NCBI GenBank assembly: GCA_947623455.1
Contig: OX392540.1
Span: 9,565,432 to 9,629,431 of the forward strand
Direction of reading: 5' to 3'
Length of the DNA: 64,000 bases
Source of the DNA: Mimachlamys varia
Lineage: Eukaryota; Mollusca; Bivalvia; Pectinida; Pectinidae
Part shown: piece by piece, positions 21,382 to 33,000 of the stretch
Numbering within the stretch: the first letter of the stretch is position 1
Layout: each line of letters opens with the position of its first letter
Position numbers and translations under genes: made by a program
The notes under the pieces: generated by a model
Seen by the model: only the letters and a program-made list of their open reading frames with translations
The model's database searches: none
Told to the model about the DNA's origin: nothing

Positions 21382-23314
21382 GTTCCAGAAGAATCATGCA
21401 TACATGTGTCCAAAAGTTAAAAAGGTCACATGTGATGTAAGCACAGCTGGTCCATGGAGAAGACTTGAACACGATGACTTCCGCAGAATGACGAGGACCA
21501 CTTCATCGGGTACTTACACAGTGCTGACTAGTGATGGCAAACCTGGAAATGTCAAACTGCTTCGGCCAAAGAAACCTCCAACACCTATTCTGGAACAGTA
21601 CCTGCAAGGAGAAAGCAAAGTGCAGAATGAAATGAAGTTCGTACACTGGGGAAATTTTCAAGGTATGTGGAACAGCTTGATGGAAAAACACAGACTCATG
21701 AATGTTGAATGTCAAGAACCAAAGTTTGAACTAGATCGTGAACTACAGAAAGGCATATGTGTGAAGCAGAGACTTGTGTGTGTTTGCTGTGGACTTACTT
21801 CAGACTTGTGCAAAATGTACACTGAAATACCATCATCTATCAGGGGTGCTAAATGTGCTGTCCCTAATATGGCCTTTTCCAGTGCCTTACATGACTTACC
21901 TATTGGACCAAGTATGTTCAGATATCTATGTGCGGTTGGAAACTTGGTGCCACCCAGTCGAAGAACACTACAGAAAAACCTCAACAAGGCAGGGGAGACA
22001 ATTGTTGCTATGAACCAAGAGGACATGGACAGTAGGATACAGAAACAACTCGAAGTAAACGCCATGAAAGGTGAGACATCACAAGCTGTCAACACATCTG
22101 TAGATGGACTATATCACTCTGTTACATATGGATCAAGACACAACCAGATGGGACAAGCTACATCACAGGCTGTTGGAACTGCATGCAATACTGGGACAGA
22201 TATGAAAGAAGTGCTCGCATTGGTTGTTAAGAACAAACTATGTGCTACTGGTGCGTGGCTAAGAGCCAAGGGACACTCTGTGAAATGCCCAAATGGCCAT
22301 GCAAACTGTACAGCTAACATGTACAAGTACAAACCTATCACAGAGGCAGAACTAGGAAAGGATCTGGGAACATGCTTCACTGTGCAAGGTGCACTTGTAA
22401 GGTATGTAACTACAGATGGTGACGGTAAAGCAGCAGCTGGTTTTCAGGAAGCCATGAAAGTAATAGATCCGACATGGAAAGTGCAACGCCTTGCGGACCC
22501 TATCCATCTCAGCCAGAGTCAGTACCGCCAGTGTCTCAAAGGATCCTGGAGTAGAGGAATGTTTTCTGGGAAAACATACGAAGAAAGGCAGGACATTAAG
22601 AAAGTGTTTAGTATGGACGTCAAGACTCGGTGTCATATCATTCTAAAAGAGTTAATGCGGGCGCACGAGGGGAATGTTAAAATAATTGGTCAAAAACTAC
22701 CTGTAGTGCTTAAAACAACCATTCTGTGCTACAGTGGAGACTGTTCGAAATGTCGGAGGAACTCTTATGTGTGCGGAGGAGGAATAAAGACAAGCTGGTG
22801 GGTGAAATCGAACAATCTGCAGTCTATGAAAATTACAAAACTAAACATGGACAACAATGACAAGAAACTGTTAGAAGAAATACTTCTAATGAAGTTAGGA
22901 GAAGGGGCTATCTCAGCCATGACATTCAACACCAACACTCAGAGGAACGAGGCTTGCAACAAGTTTGTTAACGAAAGTTCACCAAAAAACTTACACTGCT
23001 CCAGGAACGCCATATCTGCAACAGCGGCAGCAGTTCATCGCTTCAACCACGGAAGGGTTAACTCGGCACTGACCAAACTGGAACATGTCAAGTGTCCATT
23101 ACCCAGGGGAGGCAAGTGTGCTAGGGTGCTGAAACAAATAAGCAAGGAACTTGAATACAAGGCTTCCTATGACAAGAAAGTGACAACAAAAAGACGACGG
23201 TGTTTCAATAAGAAAAATGACTTGGCCAATTTTTTCGAGTACAAGAAAAATTCAAAAGTAAGGCCGGATTACCGTAAAGGCCACTTGGATAAGAAACCGA
23301 AATTGAAAGTGTAA
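21290..23314 (+). CDS. Mutator-like DDE transposase, intact
   Basis: A 674-residue ORF without interruption. The N-terminal third is basic with an RGxxCAVPNMAF segment after a Cys cluster (C164, C166, C167, C174), as in Mutator-like transposases of animals. Candidate catalytic residues are D272 (SVDGLYHS), D376 (TTDGDGKAAAGF) with DPIHLSQSQYRQ after it, and E554 (NTQRNEACNKF, followed by SSPKN). This spacing fits the D-D-E plan of the superfamily. A second Cys cluster (C480, C485, C488, C495) lies between D376 and E554. The tail is very basic (KKPKLKV), a likely nuclear signal. The enzyme would cut and rejoin transposon ends. The reading frame also continues upstream to 21146 and beyond, interrupted only by a TGA at 21287, so the true start or splicing is uncertain. 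Length and intactness suggest recent activity. Confidence 0.8.
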   Translation: MANMKDPVHWLGIRVIQCFKMRGERKKRRSQFQKNHAYMCPKVKKVTCDVSTAGPWRRLEHDDFRRMTRTTSSGTYTVLTSDGKPGNVKLLRPKKPPTPILEQYLQGESKVQNEMKFVHWGNFQGMWNSLMEKHRLMNVECQEPKFELDRELQKGICVKQRLVCVCCGLTSDLCKMYTEIPSSIRGAKCAVPNMAFSSALHDLPIGPSMFRYLCAVGNLVPPSRRTLQKNLNKAGETIVAMNQEDMDSRIQKQLEVNAMKGETSQAVNTSVDGLYHSVTYGSRHNQMGQATSQAVGTACNTGTDMKEVLALVVKNKLCATGAWLRAKGHSVKCPNGHANCTANMYKYKPITEAELGKDLGTCFTVQGALVRYVTTDGDGKAAAGFQEAMKVIDPTWKVQRLADPIHLSQSQYRQCLKGSWSRGMFSGKTYEERQDIKKVFSMDVKTRCHIILKELMRAHEGNVKIIGQKLPVVLKTTILCYSGDCSKCRRNSYVCGGGIKTSWWVKSNNLQSMKITKLNMDNNDKKLLEEILLMKLGEGAISAMTFNTNTQRNEACNKFVNESSPKNLHCSRNAISATAAAVHRFNHGRVNSALTKLEHVKCPLPRGGKCARVLKQISKELEYKASYDKKVTTKRRRCFNKKNDLANFFEYKKNSKVRPDYRKGHLDKKPKLKV

Positions 23315-24240
23315 GTGATCCATAACTTAGCAGAAACTTACTGCCTGTTTATATCACATGAACATTATAAATTTTGGTTCAGTGAGCCTGGAGTCCTCGT
23401 GGTTGTGTGAGGATTCAATCAGGAAACTTTGTCAAATCCATAACCATCGTCGTATTAAATGTATTAATTGAATTTTTTTGAAATATAGTTATTTCTATTT
23501 GTTTCACTTGTAAGAGCAATCACCATACATAACACTGATCAAGATTTGCATCAGTTACATATGATTATTGCTCTTCATACACAATTCAGTCTATGAGGCC
23601 ATTTCTGAAAATTTGCTTGAAAAAATATTAGAAAAAGGATTTTTTTTTTTAATTTTTAAAAAAATAATCAATTTCAAATTAGCTATTATTTTCCTTAATT
23701 ATTCAGATGTGGCCAACATAAAATCTGAATTGCAGCTGTATAAGACATAAGACAATATATTGACTGATATTGACATGATATTGACTAGCCTGAAAGGTTG
23801 AAGGAAACACATTCAAAGATGGAGACATGACATGAGTTATCTGCATGAAATGGCAGTCATCAGGATTTTATTATCATTATTACATACAATAAGTCCATTA
23901 ATCATATACGCCGAACAATATTTTAAAAAAAACTGCAATACCAATGCTTATGTTCAACAAATTATCAATGTCACAGAATGGCATGAAAAAAAACCAAAAT
24001 GGCTGCCAAAGGGGAGATAACTCATATCTGACTCAGACATATTGACTGCGGTTTACTGTGAAGTTTATGATACTCACATGGTTATCAAATTCCAATAATA
24101 ATTACGAGTCAAAAATAGATATAAAAAACAAGAAAGAACACCAAGAAATATTAAGACCAAAGGAAATATATATCCGATGCAATATTTCAACTTAAGCTCA
24201 GGTTCGGTACAAAACTTAAAATTACCAGAACTAACCGAAT
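23315..24240. other. 3' flank of the transposase, nothing firm
   Basis: AT-rich DNA without a supported gene. It has short molluscan-repeat texture (AAATGGCTGCCAAAGGGGAG at about 23997, then ATAACTC). The right end of the Mutator-like element should be here, but no inverted match to its left border could be recognised. Confidence 0.4.
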
Positions 24241-24262
24241 GAACTCAACGGAGGAAAGGGAG

Positions 24263-24310
24263 TGGGGTGGGGTGGGGTGGGGTGGGGTTAGGTTGGGTTG
24301 GTGTTGGTGT
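24263..24310 (+). repeat. G-rich simple repeat, G-quadruplex candidate
   Basis: Five GGGG runs separated by single T (24263-24289) are followed by GGTTGGGTTGG and GTTGGT steps. A further G run lies at about 24627-24637. The spacing fits a stable intramolecular G-quadruplex on the plus strand. Confidence 0.7.
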
Positions 24311-24378
24311 TGGTATGAGGATAACTCAAAATTTAAAAAATGGCCGCCAGGGGGAGGTAACTCTGACAGTTTCAAATG

Positions 24379-24575
24379 CGGTGGCCAAGTGGTTGAAGTG
24401 TTCCGACATTCTACCACTAGCCCTCCGCCTCTGGGTTTTGAGTTCGAATCACACCTGGTACTGACTGTAGGTCGGTGGTTTTCCTCCAGGTTCTCCGGCT
24501 TTCCTCCAACTTCAAAACCTGGCTCGTCCTAAAATGACCCTAACGGTTAATAGGACGTAAAACAAAATTATACCA
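24379..24575 (+). mobile_element. tRNA-derived SINE
   Basis: The head GCGGTGGCCAAGTGGTTGAA has an A box, and AGTTCGAATC at 24441-24450 is a B box, so the tRNA-like part is about 80 bp of the Leu/Ser type. A conserved-looking central segment follows (GGTTTTCCTCCAGGTTCTCC ... AACTTCAAAACCTGG), then a tail with AATAGGACGTAAAAC. The layout of tRNA head plus shared central domain is that of metazoan SINEs common in bivalves. A clean target duplication was not found. Confidence 0.75.
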
Positions 24576-24737
24576 AACCAAAGTTTTATATGCCCAATGA
24601 AAACATGTTAAGGGAGTTGAGATTGGGGGGGGGGGGCAGATGTTAAAGGTAGGGGGTAGTGAGAGGGGGGTTGGTTGGTTAATGACAGGAATATATAATT
24701 GTTAGATTTCAGATGTAATAACAATTGGGTATAAACA

Positions 24738-25154
24738 TTAGGCAATGTGGCTACATGAATTAAAATTTAAACAAATAATGAAATCACCTGCAATTATGCA
24801 ATTTCCATAATGTCCATGTGTACCGGTACATGCGCCTTTAAACTTGCAAACTTGCCGACTGTTATTGACACCATGAGGTTCACAGCTTAAATGATCAGTG
24901 TTTATACACCGAGGAACATGACATTTGTGAGAAATGTCACATCCGTCAGGAATTTGACCATGCCTTATCCTATAGGCTAACCTATGAACATAGAATATTT
25001 TATACATATTTCTTGCCAAGCGAACATTTAAAACACCATATTCTAAACCCTTCCACTTTTTTACACATCCTTGCCATGTTTGACAGCCATCAGGCAAATG
25101 TACAGAGCGTTGTTCTAATTTTGTTCTGCATGCATCAAGTATAGCAGCATCCAT
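24738..25154 (-). CDS. His-Me finger (I-PpoI-type zinc-loop) endonuclease, 138 codons
   Basis: An intact minus-strand ORF starts at ATG 25154. After a short helical lead comes CQTWQGCVKKWKGLEYGVLN, then YVHRLAYRIRHGQIPDGCD, then ISHKCHVPRCINTDHL, EPHGVNNSRQVC and GHGHYGNCI. The block ISHKCH...C...N..HL...NN...C...H...C is the zinc-binding ββα-metal nuclease core seen in the homing endonuclease I-PpoI. The His of ISHKC is the expected general base and the Asn of NTDHL the expected metal ligand. Cys/His pairs around the core would hold structural zincs. Such domains cut DNA at specific sites. The last 15 codons are low in quality; a donor-like CAG|GTGATT just after NCII could end an exon there. 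The ORF has no visible host intron or partner. It may be a mobile or domesticated gene. Confidence 0.7.
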   Translation of the reverse strand: MDAAILDACRTKLEQRSVHLPDGCQTWQGCVKKWKGLEYGVLNVRLARNMYKIFYVHRLAYRIRHGQIPDGCDISHKCHVPRCINTDHLSCEPHGVNNSRQVCKFKGACTGTHGHYGNCIIAGDFIICLNFNSCSHIA

Positions 25155-25310
25155 CTTGAAATGTTATGTAATAACTGTACACAGGTGATTTTACAGTTAG
25201 GTAACTGTTTAAGCAGGACACGTGACAGTAACTACTATATATGGAGAAACCTACTCTAATGGAACACTACAAAACGAAAGTAAACAACCCCCCCACCTCA
25301 TCATCTAATA
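25155..25310. other. Short spacer upstream of the endonuclease ORF
   Basis: It contains a C run (25289-25295), and its minus strand would hold the promoter of the endonuclease ORF. No clear TATA element in the right place was recognised. Confidence 0.3.
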
Positions 25311-26850
25311 GGCCCGAGATAACTATTAATTTCTCTATATTGGCTTACCAAACATATACAGGTGTAGCTCCTTCCCTATATCTCACTCAGACTAATCCTC
25401 CAGGTATGTCAAAGGTGGGTCTTTGGTACAATTCCAGCCAAAGTGTTGACAGGTCATGACCACCATTTTTTCACGTGGTGATGTAGAGTGTGTGGCTACT
25501 GCTGCATCATGGTTAATATTCTGGCGCAATATTCAAATGACCCAGGGTACAAAATATACCCCATTTGAAGCATTCAGTACATTCAAACTATTCTTTGCTC
25601 ATGAAAAGTCAAACAAAACATGTGAATCTTCTAATTAGTACCAATTAAAAACTCCCTGGGTTCAGTATGGCCTTCAGAAAAAAAAATTGAAAAATTATTC
25701 AGAACTATATTCGTTGGTAACGACACACTTGCATACGTAATAGGTGCCTCGTCCCTAACAGACGAGTGATTAGAAAAAAAAATTGTTTCATGGACTTTTT
25801 CAGATGCAAGGTATATTTATCCTACATTCTGTGAAATTTGCCAACTTTTTGTTGAGAAATGTGTGTTTCCTAGCAATTCTACTGACAGTAACACTCTGTC
25901 TGCAGCACATGTATATTGAGCTACTCCTGGAAATTTGTGAATTTTTAGGCAGACTTCAAATATCCAAGAAAAATTAACAATCATCAATCAGCTACATTTC
26001 CATATGTTTACAGAGACTTGTTGTCTACTAGTGTCTGATAAATGACTTTAGATAATCAATGCTACCAATTTGGATTTTCAGCATATTTTCAAACATGTGT
26101 GGCAAGTTTCAGGCAATGTCAACACTCAAAATGTAAACATATTTAAAAATTCACATGTCATATTTATCATGACATTGACAAATTTGGTATAAAAATGAAG
26201 CTTCATATCCTATCAACTGCATATGAAGCAGAATACATGTTGGCACTACTTAAACATACTAAATTATGATGTCATATACCCATGGGGTCCCAAATGCCAA
26301 AAATACCAGACCATCAGGGTGCTTTGCCAAAAAATACTTCCACACACTTGCATGATTCTCACAACAACTGGGAACTTCATGCATACACTTCTTACATGCA
26401 CAAAATATGTACCTTAAACATATTGGTAACATTTCTCTTCAACATACCCAAAACTATCACCCAAATGAACAAGGAATGGACATCCAAGACATCAAATTCT
26501 TTGCTGCTCACAAACTTGTAAGACATATTTCAGTGAAGGGTTTTCATTAATCACCATGAAATTTAATTATTATGGTCTCCAATAATTCACAAAGTTACCA
26601 GTGTTGTACTGCAGACCCTGTTTGATGCTATCCAGCCTAATGATGAGGCAGATAATGGCCGTGACGTACTGGATTTGGAGAGCTCTGGTTGGCTGTCTGG
26701 AGATACTGTGCCGCGTGGGTCTGTAGCTGATTTATGGCCTTCTTGTGCTCAGAGCTGAATGGCCAATATGAAAGACCCTGTACACTGGTTTGGTATCAGA
26801 GTCATTCAGTGTTTCAAGATGAGAGGTGAGAGGAAAAGAAGAAAATCACA
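25311..26850 (+). repeat. Copy B of the transposon 5' region
   Basis: Matches 19514-21381 in order and strand with few substitutions and small indels. For example AATAGTCC... is missing near 25693, and one CATGTAC is missing near 26063. It lacks the SINE of copy A; at that site it reads CCTATCAACTGCATATG. Similarity stops at ATCACA 26850, 92 bp into the transposase frame. Confidence 0.85.
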
Positions 26851-26935
26851 TCATTGGGGGAAGGGGAACAGATTTTGCATAAATGGTGACTCGGACCCCA
26901 AAGGGGCCAGAGGGGCAGGGCCCAATATGGAATGA
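26759..26935 (+). pseudogene. Truncated Mutator-like transposase start
   Basis: The ATG and first 30 or so codons equal those of the intact ORF (MANMKDPVHWFGIRVIQCFK; Leu to Phe at residue 11). The frame then runs into unrelated sequence (HHWGKGNRFCINGDSDPKG) and stops at 26933-26935, at the edge of the satellite. No catalytic residue is present, so this is a dead 5' fragment. Confidence 0.85.
26851..26930 (+). repeat. Dispersed-repeat fragment bridging transposon and satellite
   Basis: About 80 bp of G-rich sequence (GGTGACTCGGACCCCAAAGG ... CAGGGCCCAATATGG) are unlike either neighbour. This texture is familiar from dispersed molluscan repeats. It forms the junction where the truncated transposon ends and the 57-bp satellite begins. 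Confidence 0.45.
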
Positions 26936-29900
26936 ACACATGAAGTCTGCTTGTCCTGTATTCAGAGTTTCCCTCCTGTACTGTATTCAGAGTTTCCCTC
27001 CTTTCCTGTTTACATGATCAGATGAAGTCTGCCTGTCCTGTATTCAGATCTGCCTGTCCTGTATTCAGAGTTTCCCTCTTGTTCTGTTTACATGAACACA
27101 TGAAGTCTGCCAGTCCTGTATTCAGTGTTTCCCTCCTGTCCTGTTTACATAAACACATGGAGTCTGCCTGTCCTGTATTCAAAGTTTCCCTCCTGTTCTG
27201 TTGACATGAACACATGAAGTCTGCCAGTCCTGTATTCAGCGTTTCCCTCTTGTCTTGTTTACATGAACACATGTAGTCTGCCTGTCCTGTATTCAGAGTT
27301 TCCCTTCTTTCCTGTATTCAGAGTTTCCCTCCTTTCCTGTTTACATGAAAACATGAAGTCTGTCTGTTCTGTATTCAGAGTTTCCCTCCTGTTCTGTTTA
27401 CATGAACACATGAAGTCTGCCTGTCCTGTATTCAAAGTTTCCCTCCTGTTCTGTTTACATGAACACGTGAAGTCTGCCAGTCCTGTATTCAGCGTTTCCC
27501 TCCTGTCTTGTTTACATGAACACATGTAGTCTGCCTGTCCTGTATTCAGAGTTTCCCTTCTTTCCTGTATTCAGAGTTTCCCTCCTTTCCTGTTTACATG
27601 AAAACATGAAGTCTGTCTGTTCTGTATTCAGAGTTTCACTCTTGTCTTGTTTACATGAACACATGGAGTCTGCCTGTCCTGTATTCAGAGTTTCCCTCCT
27701 GTCTTGTATTCAGAGTTTCCCTCCTGTCCTGTTTAGACGAACACATTAAGTCTGCCAGTCCTGTATTCAGAGTTTCCCTCCTGTCTTGTATTTAGAGTTT
27801 CCCTCCTGTCCTGTTAACACGAACACATAAAGTCTCTCAGTCCTGTATACAGAGTTTCCATCCTGTCCTGTATTCAGAGTTTCCCTCCTGTCCTGTTTAC
27901 ATGAACACATGAAGTCTGTCTGTCCTGTATTCAGAGTTTCCTTCCTGTCCTGTTGACACGAACACATTTAGTCTCCCAGTCTTGTATTCAAAGTTTACCT
28001 CCTGTCCTGTATTCAGAATTTCCCTCCTGTCCTGTTTACATGAACAAATGAAGTCTGCCAGTCCTGTATTCCAAGTTTCCGTCCTGTCCTGTATTCAGAG
28101 TTTCCCTCCTGTCCTGTTTACACGAACACATTAAGTCTGCCAGTCCTGTATTCAGAGTTTCCCTCCTGTCCTGTATTCAGAGTTTCCCTCCTGTCCTGTT
28201 TACAGGAACACATGAAGTCTGCCAGTCCTGTATTCAGAGTTTCCCTCCTGTCCTGTTTAAATGAACACATGAAGTCTGCTTGTCCTGTATTCAGAGTTTC
28301 CCTCCTGTACTGTATTCAGAGTTTCCCTCCTTTCCTGTTTATATGATCACATGAAGTCTGCCTGTCCTGTATTCAGAGTTTCCCTCTTGTTCTGTTTACA
28401 TGAACACATGAAGTCTGCCAGTCCTGTATTCAGTGTTTCCCTCCTGTCCTGTTTACATGAACACATGGAGTCTGCCTGTCCTGTATTCAAAGTTTCCCTC
28501 CTGTTCTGTTGACATGAACACATGAAGTCTGCCAGTCCTGTATTCAGCGTTTCCCTCTTGTCTTGTTTACATGAACACATGTAGTCTGCCTGTCCTGTAT
28601 TCAGAGTTTCCCTTCTTTCCTGTATTCAGAGTTTACCTCCTTTCCTGTTTACATGAAAACATGAAGTATGTCTGTCCTGTATTCAGAGTTTCCCTCCTGT
28701 TCTGTTTACATGAACACACGAAGTCTGCCTGTCCTGTATTCAAAGTTTCCCTCCTGTTCTGTTTACATGAACACGTGAAGTCTGCCAGTCCTGTATTCAG
28801 CGTTTCCCTCTTGTCTTGTTTACATGAACACATGGAGTCTGCCTGTCCTGTATTCAGAGTTTCCCTCCTGTCTTGTATTCAGAGTTTCCCTCCTGTCCTG
28901 TTTAGACGAACACATTAAGTCTGCCAGTCCTGTATTCAGAGTTTCCATCCTGTCCTGTATTCAGAGTTTCCCTCCTGTCCTGTTTACATGAACACATGAA
29001 GTCTGCCTGTCCTGTATTCAGAGTTTCTCTTCTTTCCTGTATTCAGAGTTTCCCTCCTTTCCTGTTTACATGAACACATGGAGTCTGCCTGTCCTGTATT
29101 CAGAGTTTCCCTCCTGTCTTGTATTCAGAGTTTCCCTCCTGTCCTGTTTAGACGAACACATTAAGTCTGCCAGTCCTGTATTCAGAGTTTCCCTCCTGTC
29201 TTGTATTTAGAGTTTCCCTCCTGTCCTGTTAACACGAACACATAAAGTCTCTCAGTCCTGTATACAGAGTTTCCATCCTGTCCTGTATTCAGAGTTTCCC
29301 TCCTGTCCTGTTTACATGAACACATGAAGTCTGCCAGTCCTGTATTCAAAGTTTCCGTCCTGTCCTGTATTCAGAGTTTCCCTCCTGTCCTGTTTAGACG
29401 AACACATTAAGTCTGCCAGTCCTGTATTCAGAGTTTCCCTCCTGTCTTGTATTTAGAGTTTCCCTCCTGTCCTGTTAACACGAACACATAAAGTCTCTCA
29501 GTCCTGTATACAGAGTTTCCATCCTGTCCTGTATTCAGAGTTTCCCTCCTGTCCTGTTTACATGAACACATGAAGTCTGTCTGTCCTGTATTCAGAGTTT
29601 CCTTCCTGTCCTGTTGACACGAACACATTAAGTCTCCCAGTCCTGTATTCAAAGTTTACCTCCTGTCCTGTATTCAGAATTTCCCTCCTGTCCTGTTTAC
29701 ATGAACAAATGAAGTCTGCCAGTCCTGTATTCCAAGTTTCCGTCCTGTCCTGTATTCAGAGTTTCCCTCCTGTCCTGTTAACAGGAACACATGAAGTCTC
29801 CCAGTCCTGTATTCAGAGTTTCCCTCCTGTCCTGTATTCAGAGTTTCCCTCCTGTCCTGTTTACAGGAACACATGAAGTCTGCCAGTCCTGTATTCAGAG

Positions 29901-30065
29901 TTTCCCTCCTGTCCTGTTTAAATGAACACATGAAGTCTGCTTGTCCTGTATTCAGAGTTTCCCTCCTGTACTGTATTCAGAGTTTCCCTCCTTTCCTGTT
30001 TATATGATCACATGATGTCTGCCTGTCCTGTATTCAGAGTTTCCCTCTTGTTCTGTTTACATGAA

Positions 30066-33000
30066 CACATGAAGTCTGCCAGTCCTGTATTCAGTGTTTC
30101 CCTCCTGTCCTGTTTACATGAACACATGGAGTCTGCCTGTCCTGTATTCAAAGTTTCCCTCCTGTTCTGTTGACATGAACACATGAAGTCTGCCAGTCCT
30201 GTATTCAGCGTTTCCCTCTTGTCTTGTTTACATGAACACATGTAGTCTGCCTGTCCTGTATTCAGAGTTTCCCTTCTTTCCTGTATTCAGAGTTTACCTC
30301 CTTTCCTGTTTACATGAAAACATGAAGTCTGTCTGTCCTGTATTCAGAGTTTCCCTCCTGTTCTGTTTACATGAACACATGAAGTCTGCCTGTCCTGTAT
30401 TCAAAGTTTCCCTCCTGTTCTGTTTACATGAACACGTGAAGTCTGCCAGTCCTGTATTCAGCGTTTCCCTCTTGTCTTGTTTACATGAACACATGGAGTC
30501 TGCCTGTCCTGTATTCAGAGTTTCCCTCCTGTCTTGTATTCAGAGTTTCCCTCCTGTCCTGTTTAGACGAACACATTAAGTCTGCCAGTCCTGTATTCAG
30601 AGTTTCCATCCTGTCCTGTATTCAGAGTTTCCCTCCTGTCCTGTTTACATGAACACATGAAGTCTGCCTGTCCTGTATTCAGAGTTTCTCTTCTTTCCTG
30701 TATTCAGAGTTTCCCTCCTTTCCTGTTTACATGAACACATGGAGTCTGCCAGTCCTGTATTCAAAGTTTCCGTCCTGTCCTGTATTCAGAGTTTCCCTCC
30801 TGTCCTGTTTAGACGAACACATTAAGTCTGCCAGTCCTGTATTCAGAGTTTCCCTCCTGTCTTGTATTTAGAGTTTCCCTCCTGTCCTGTTAACACGAAC
30901 ACATAAAGTCTGCCAGTCCTGTATACAGAGTTTCCATCCTGTCCTGTATTCAGAGTTTCCCTCCTGTCCTGTTTACATGAACACATGAAGTCTGTCTGTC
31001 CTGTATTCAGAGTTTCCTTCCTGTCCTGTTGACACGAACACATTAAGTCTCCCAGTCCTGTATTCAAAGTTTACCTCCTGTCCTGTAATCAGAATTTCCC
31101 TCCTGTCCTGTTTAGACGAACACATTAAGTCTGCCAGTCCTGTATTCAGTTTCCCTCCTGTCTTGTATTTAGAGTTTCCCTCCTGTCCTGTTAACACGAA
31201 CACATAAAGTCTCTCAGTCCTGTATACAGAGTTTCCATCCTGTCCTGTATTCAGAGTTTCCCTCCTGTCCTGTTTACATGAACACATGAAGTCTGTCTGT
31301 CCTGTATTCAGAGTTTCCCTCCTGTCCTGTTTACATGAACACATGAAGTCTGCCAGTCCTGTATTCAAAGTTTCCGTCCTGTCCTGTATTCAGAGTTTCC
31401 CTCCTGTCCTGTTTAGACGAACACATTAAGTCTGCCAGTCCTGTATTCAGTTTCCCTCCTGTCTTGTATTTAGAGTTTCCCTCCTGTCCTGTTAACACGA
31501 ACACATAAAGTCTCTCAGTCCTGTATACAGAGTTTCCATCCTGTCCTGTATTCAGAGTTTCCCTCCTGTCCTGTTTACATGAACACATGAAGTCTGTCTG
31601 TCCTGTATTCAGAGTTTCCTTCCTGTCCTGTTGACACGAACACATGAAGTCTGCCAGTCCTGTATTCAAAGTTTACCTCCTGTCCTGTTTAAATGAACAC
31701 ATGAAGTCTGCTTGTCCTGTATTCAGAGTTTCCCTCCTGTACTGTATTCAGAGTTTCCCTCCTTTCCTGTTTATATGATCACATGAAGTCTGCCTGTCTT
31801 GTATTCAGAGTTTCCCTCTTGTTCTGTTTACATGAACACATGAAGTCTGCCAGTCCTGTATTCAGTGTTTCCCTCCTGTCCTGTTTACATGAACACATGG
31901 AGTCTGCCTGTCCTGTATTCAAAGTTTCCCTCCTGTTCTGTTGACATGAACACATGAAGTCTGCCAGTCCTGTATTCAGCGTTTCCCTCTTGTCTTGTTT
32001 ACATGAACACATGTAGTCTGCCTGTCCTGTATTCAGAGTTTCTCTTCTTTCCTGTATTCAGAGTTTACCTCCTTTCCTGTTTACATGAAAACATGAAGTC
32101 TGTCTGTCCTGTATTCAGAGTTTCCTTCCTGTCCTGTTGACACGAACACATTAAGTCTCCCAGTCCTGTATTCAAAGTTTACCTCCTGTCCTGTATTCAG
32201 AATTTCCCTCCTGTCCTGTTTACATGAACAAATGAAGTCTGCCAGTCCTGTATTCCAAGTTTCCGTCCTGTCCTGTATTCAGAGTTTCCCTCCTGTCCTG
32301 TTTACACGAACACATTCAGTCTGCCAGTCCTGTATTCAGAGTTTCCCTCCTGTCCTGTATTCAGAGTTTCCCTCCTGTCCTGTTTACAGGAACACATGAA
32401 GTCTGCCAGTCCTGTATTCAGAGTTTCCCTCCTGTCCTGTTTAAATGAACACATGAAGTCTGCTTGTCCTGTATTCAGAATTTCCCTCCTGTCCTGTTTA
32501 CATGAACAAATGAAGTCTGCCAGTCCTGTATTCCAAGTTTCCGTCCTGTCCTGTATTCAGAGTTTCCCTCCTGTCCTGTTTACACGAACACATTCAGTCT
32601 GCCAGTCCTGTATTCAGAGTTTCCCTCCTGTCCTGTATTCAGAGTTTCCCTCCTGTCCTGTTTACAGGAACACATGAAGTCTGCCAGTCCTGTATTCAGA
32701 GTTTCCCTCCTGTCCTGTTTAAATGAACACATGAAGTCTGCTTGTCCTGTATTCAGAGTTTCCCTCCTGTACTGTATTCAGAGTTTCCCTCCTTTCCTGT
32801 TTATATGATCACATGAAGTCTGCCAGTCCTGTATTCAGTGTTTCCCTCCTGTCCTGTTTACATGAACACATGGAGTCTGCCTGTCCTGTATTCAAAGTTT
32901 CCCTCCTGTTCTGTTGACATGAACACATGAAGTCTGCCAGTCCTGTATTCAGCGTTTCCCTCTTGTCTTGTTTACATGAACACATGTAGTCTGCCTGTCC

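Noticed and set aside
19514..24240. Terminal inverted repeats of the Mutator-like transposon
   Set aside because: I looked for the inverse of GGCCCGAGATAACTATT downstream of the ORF. Only short generic GAGATAACTC matches appear, so the borders stay undefined.
24239..24532. 97-codon plus-strand frame
   Set aside because: It is the G-rich simple repeat plus the SINE read in one frame.
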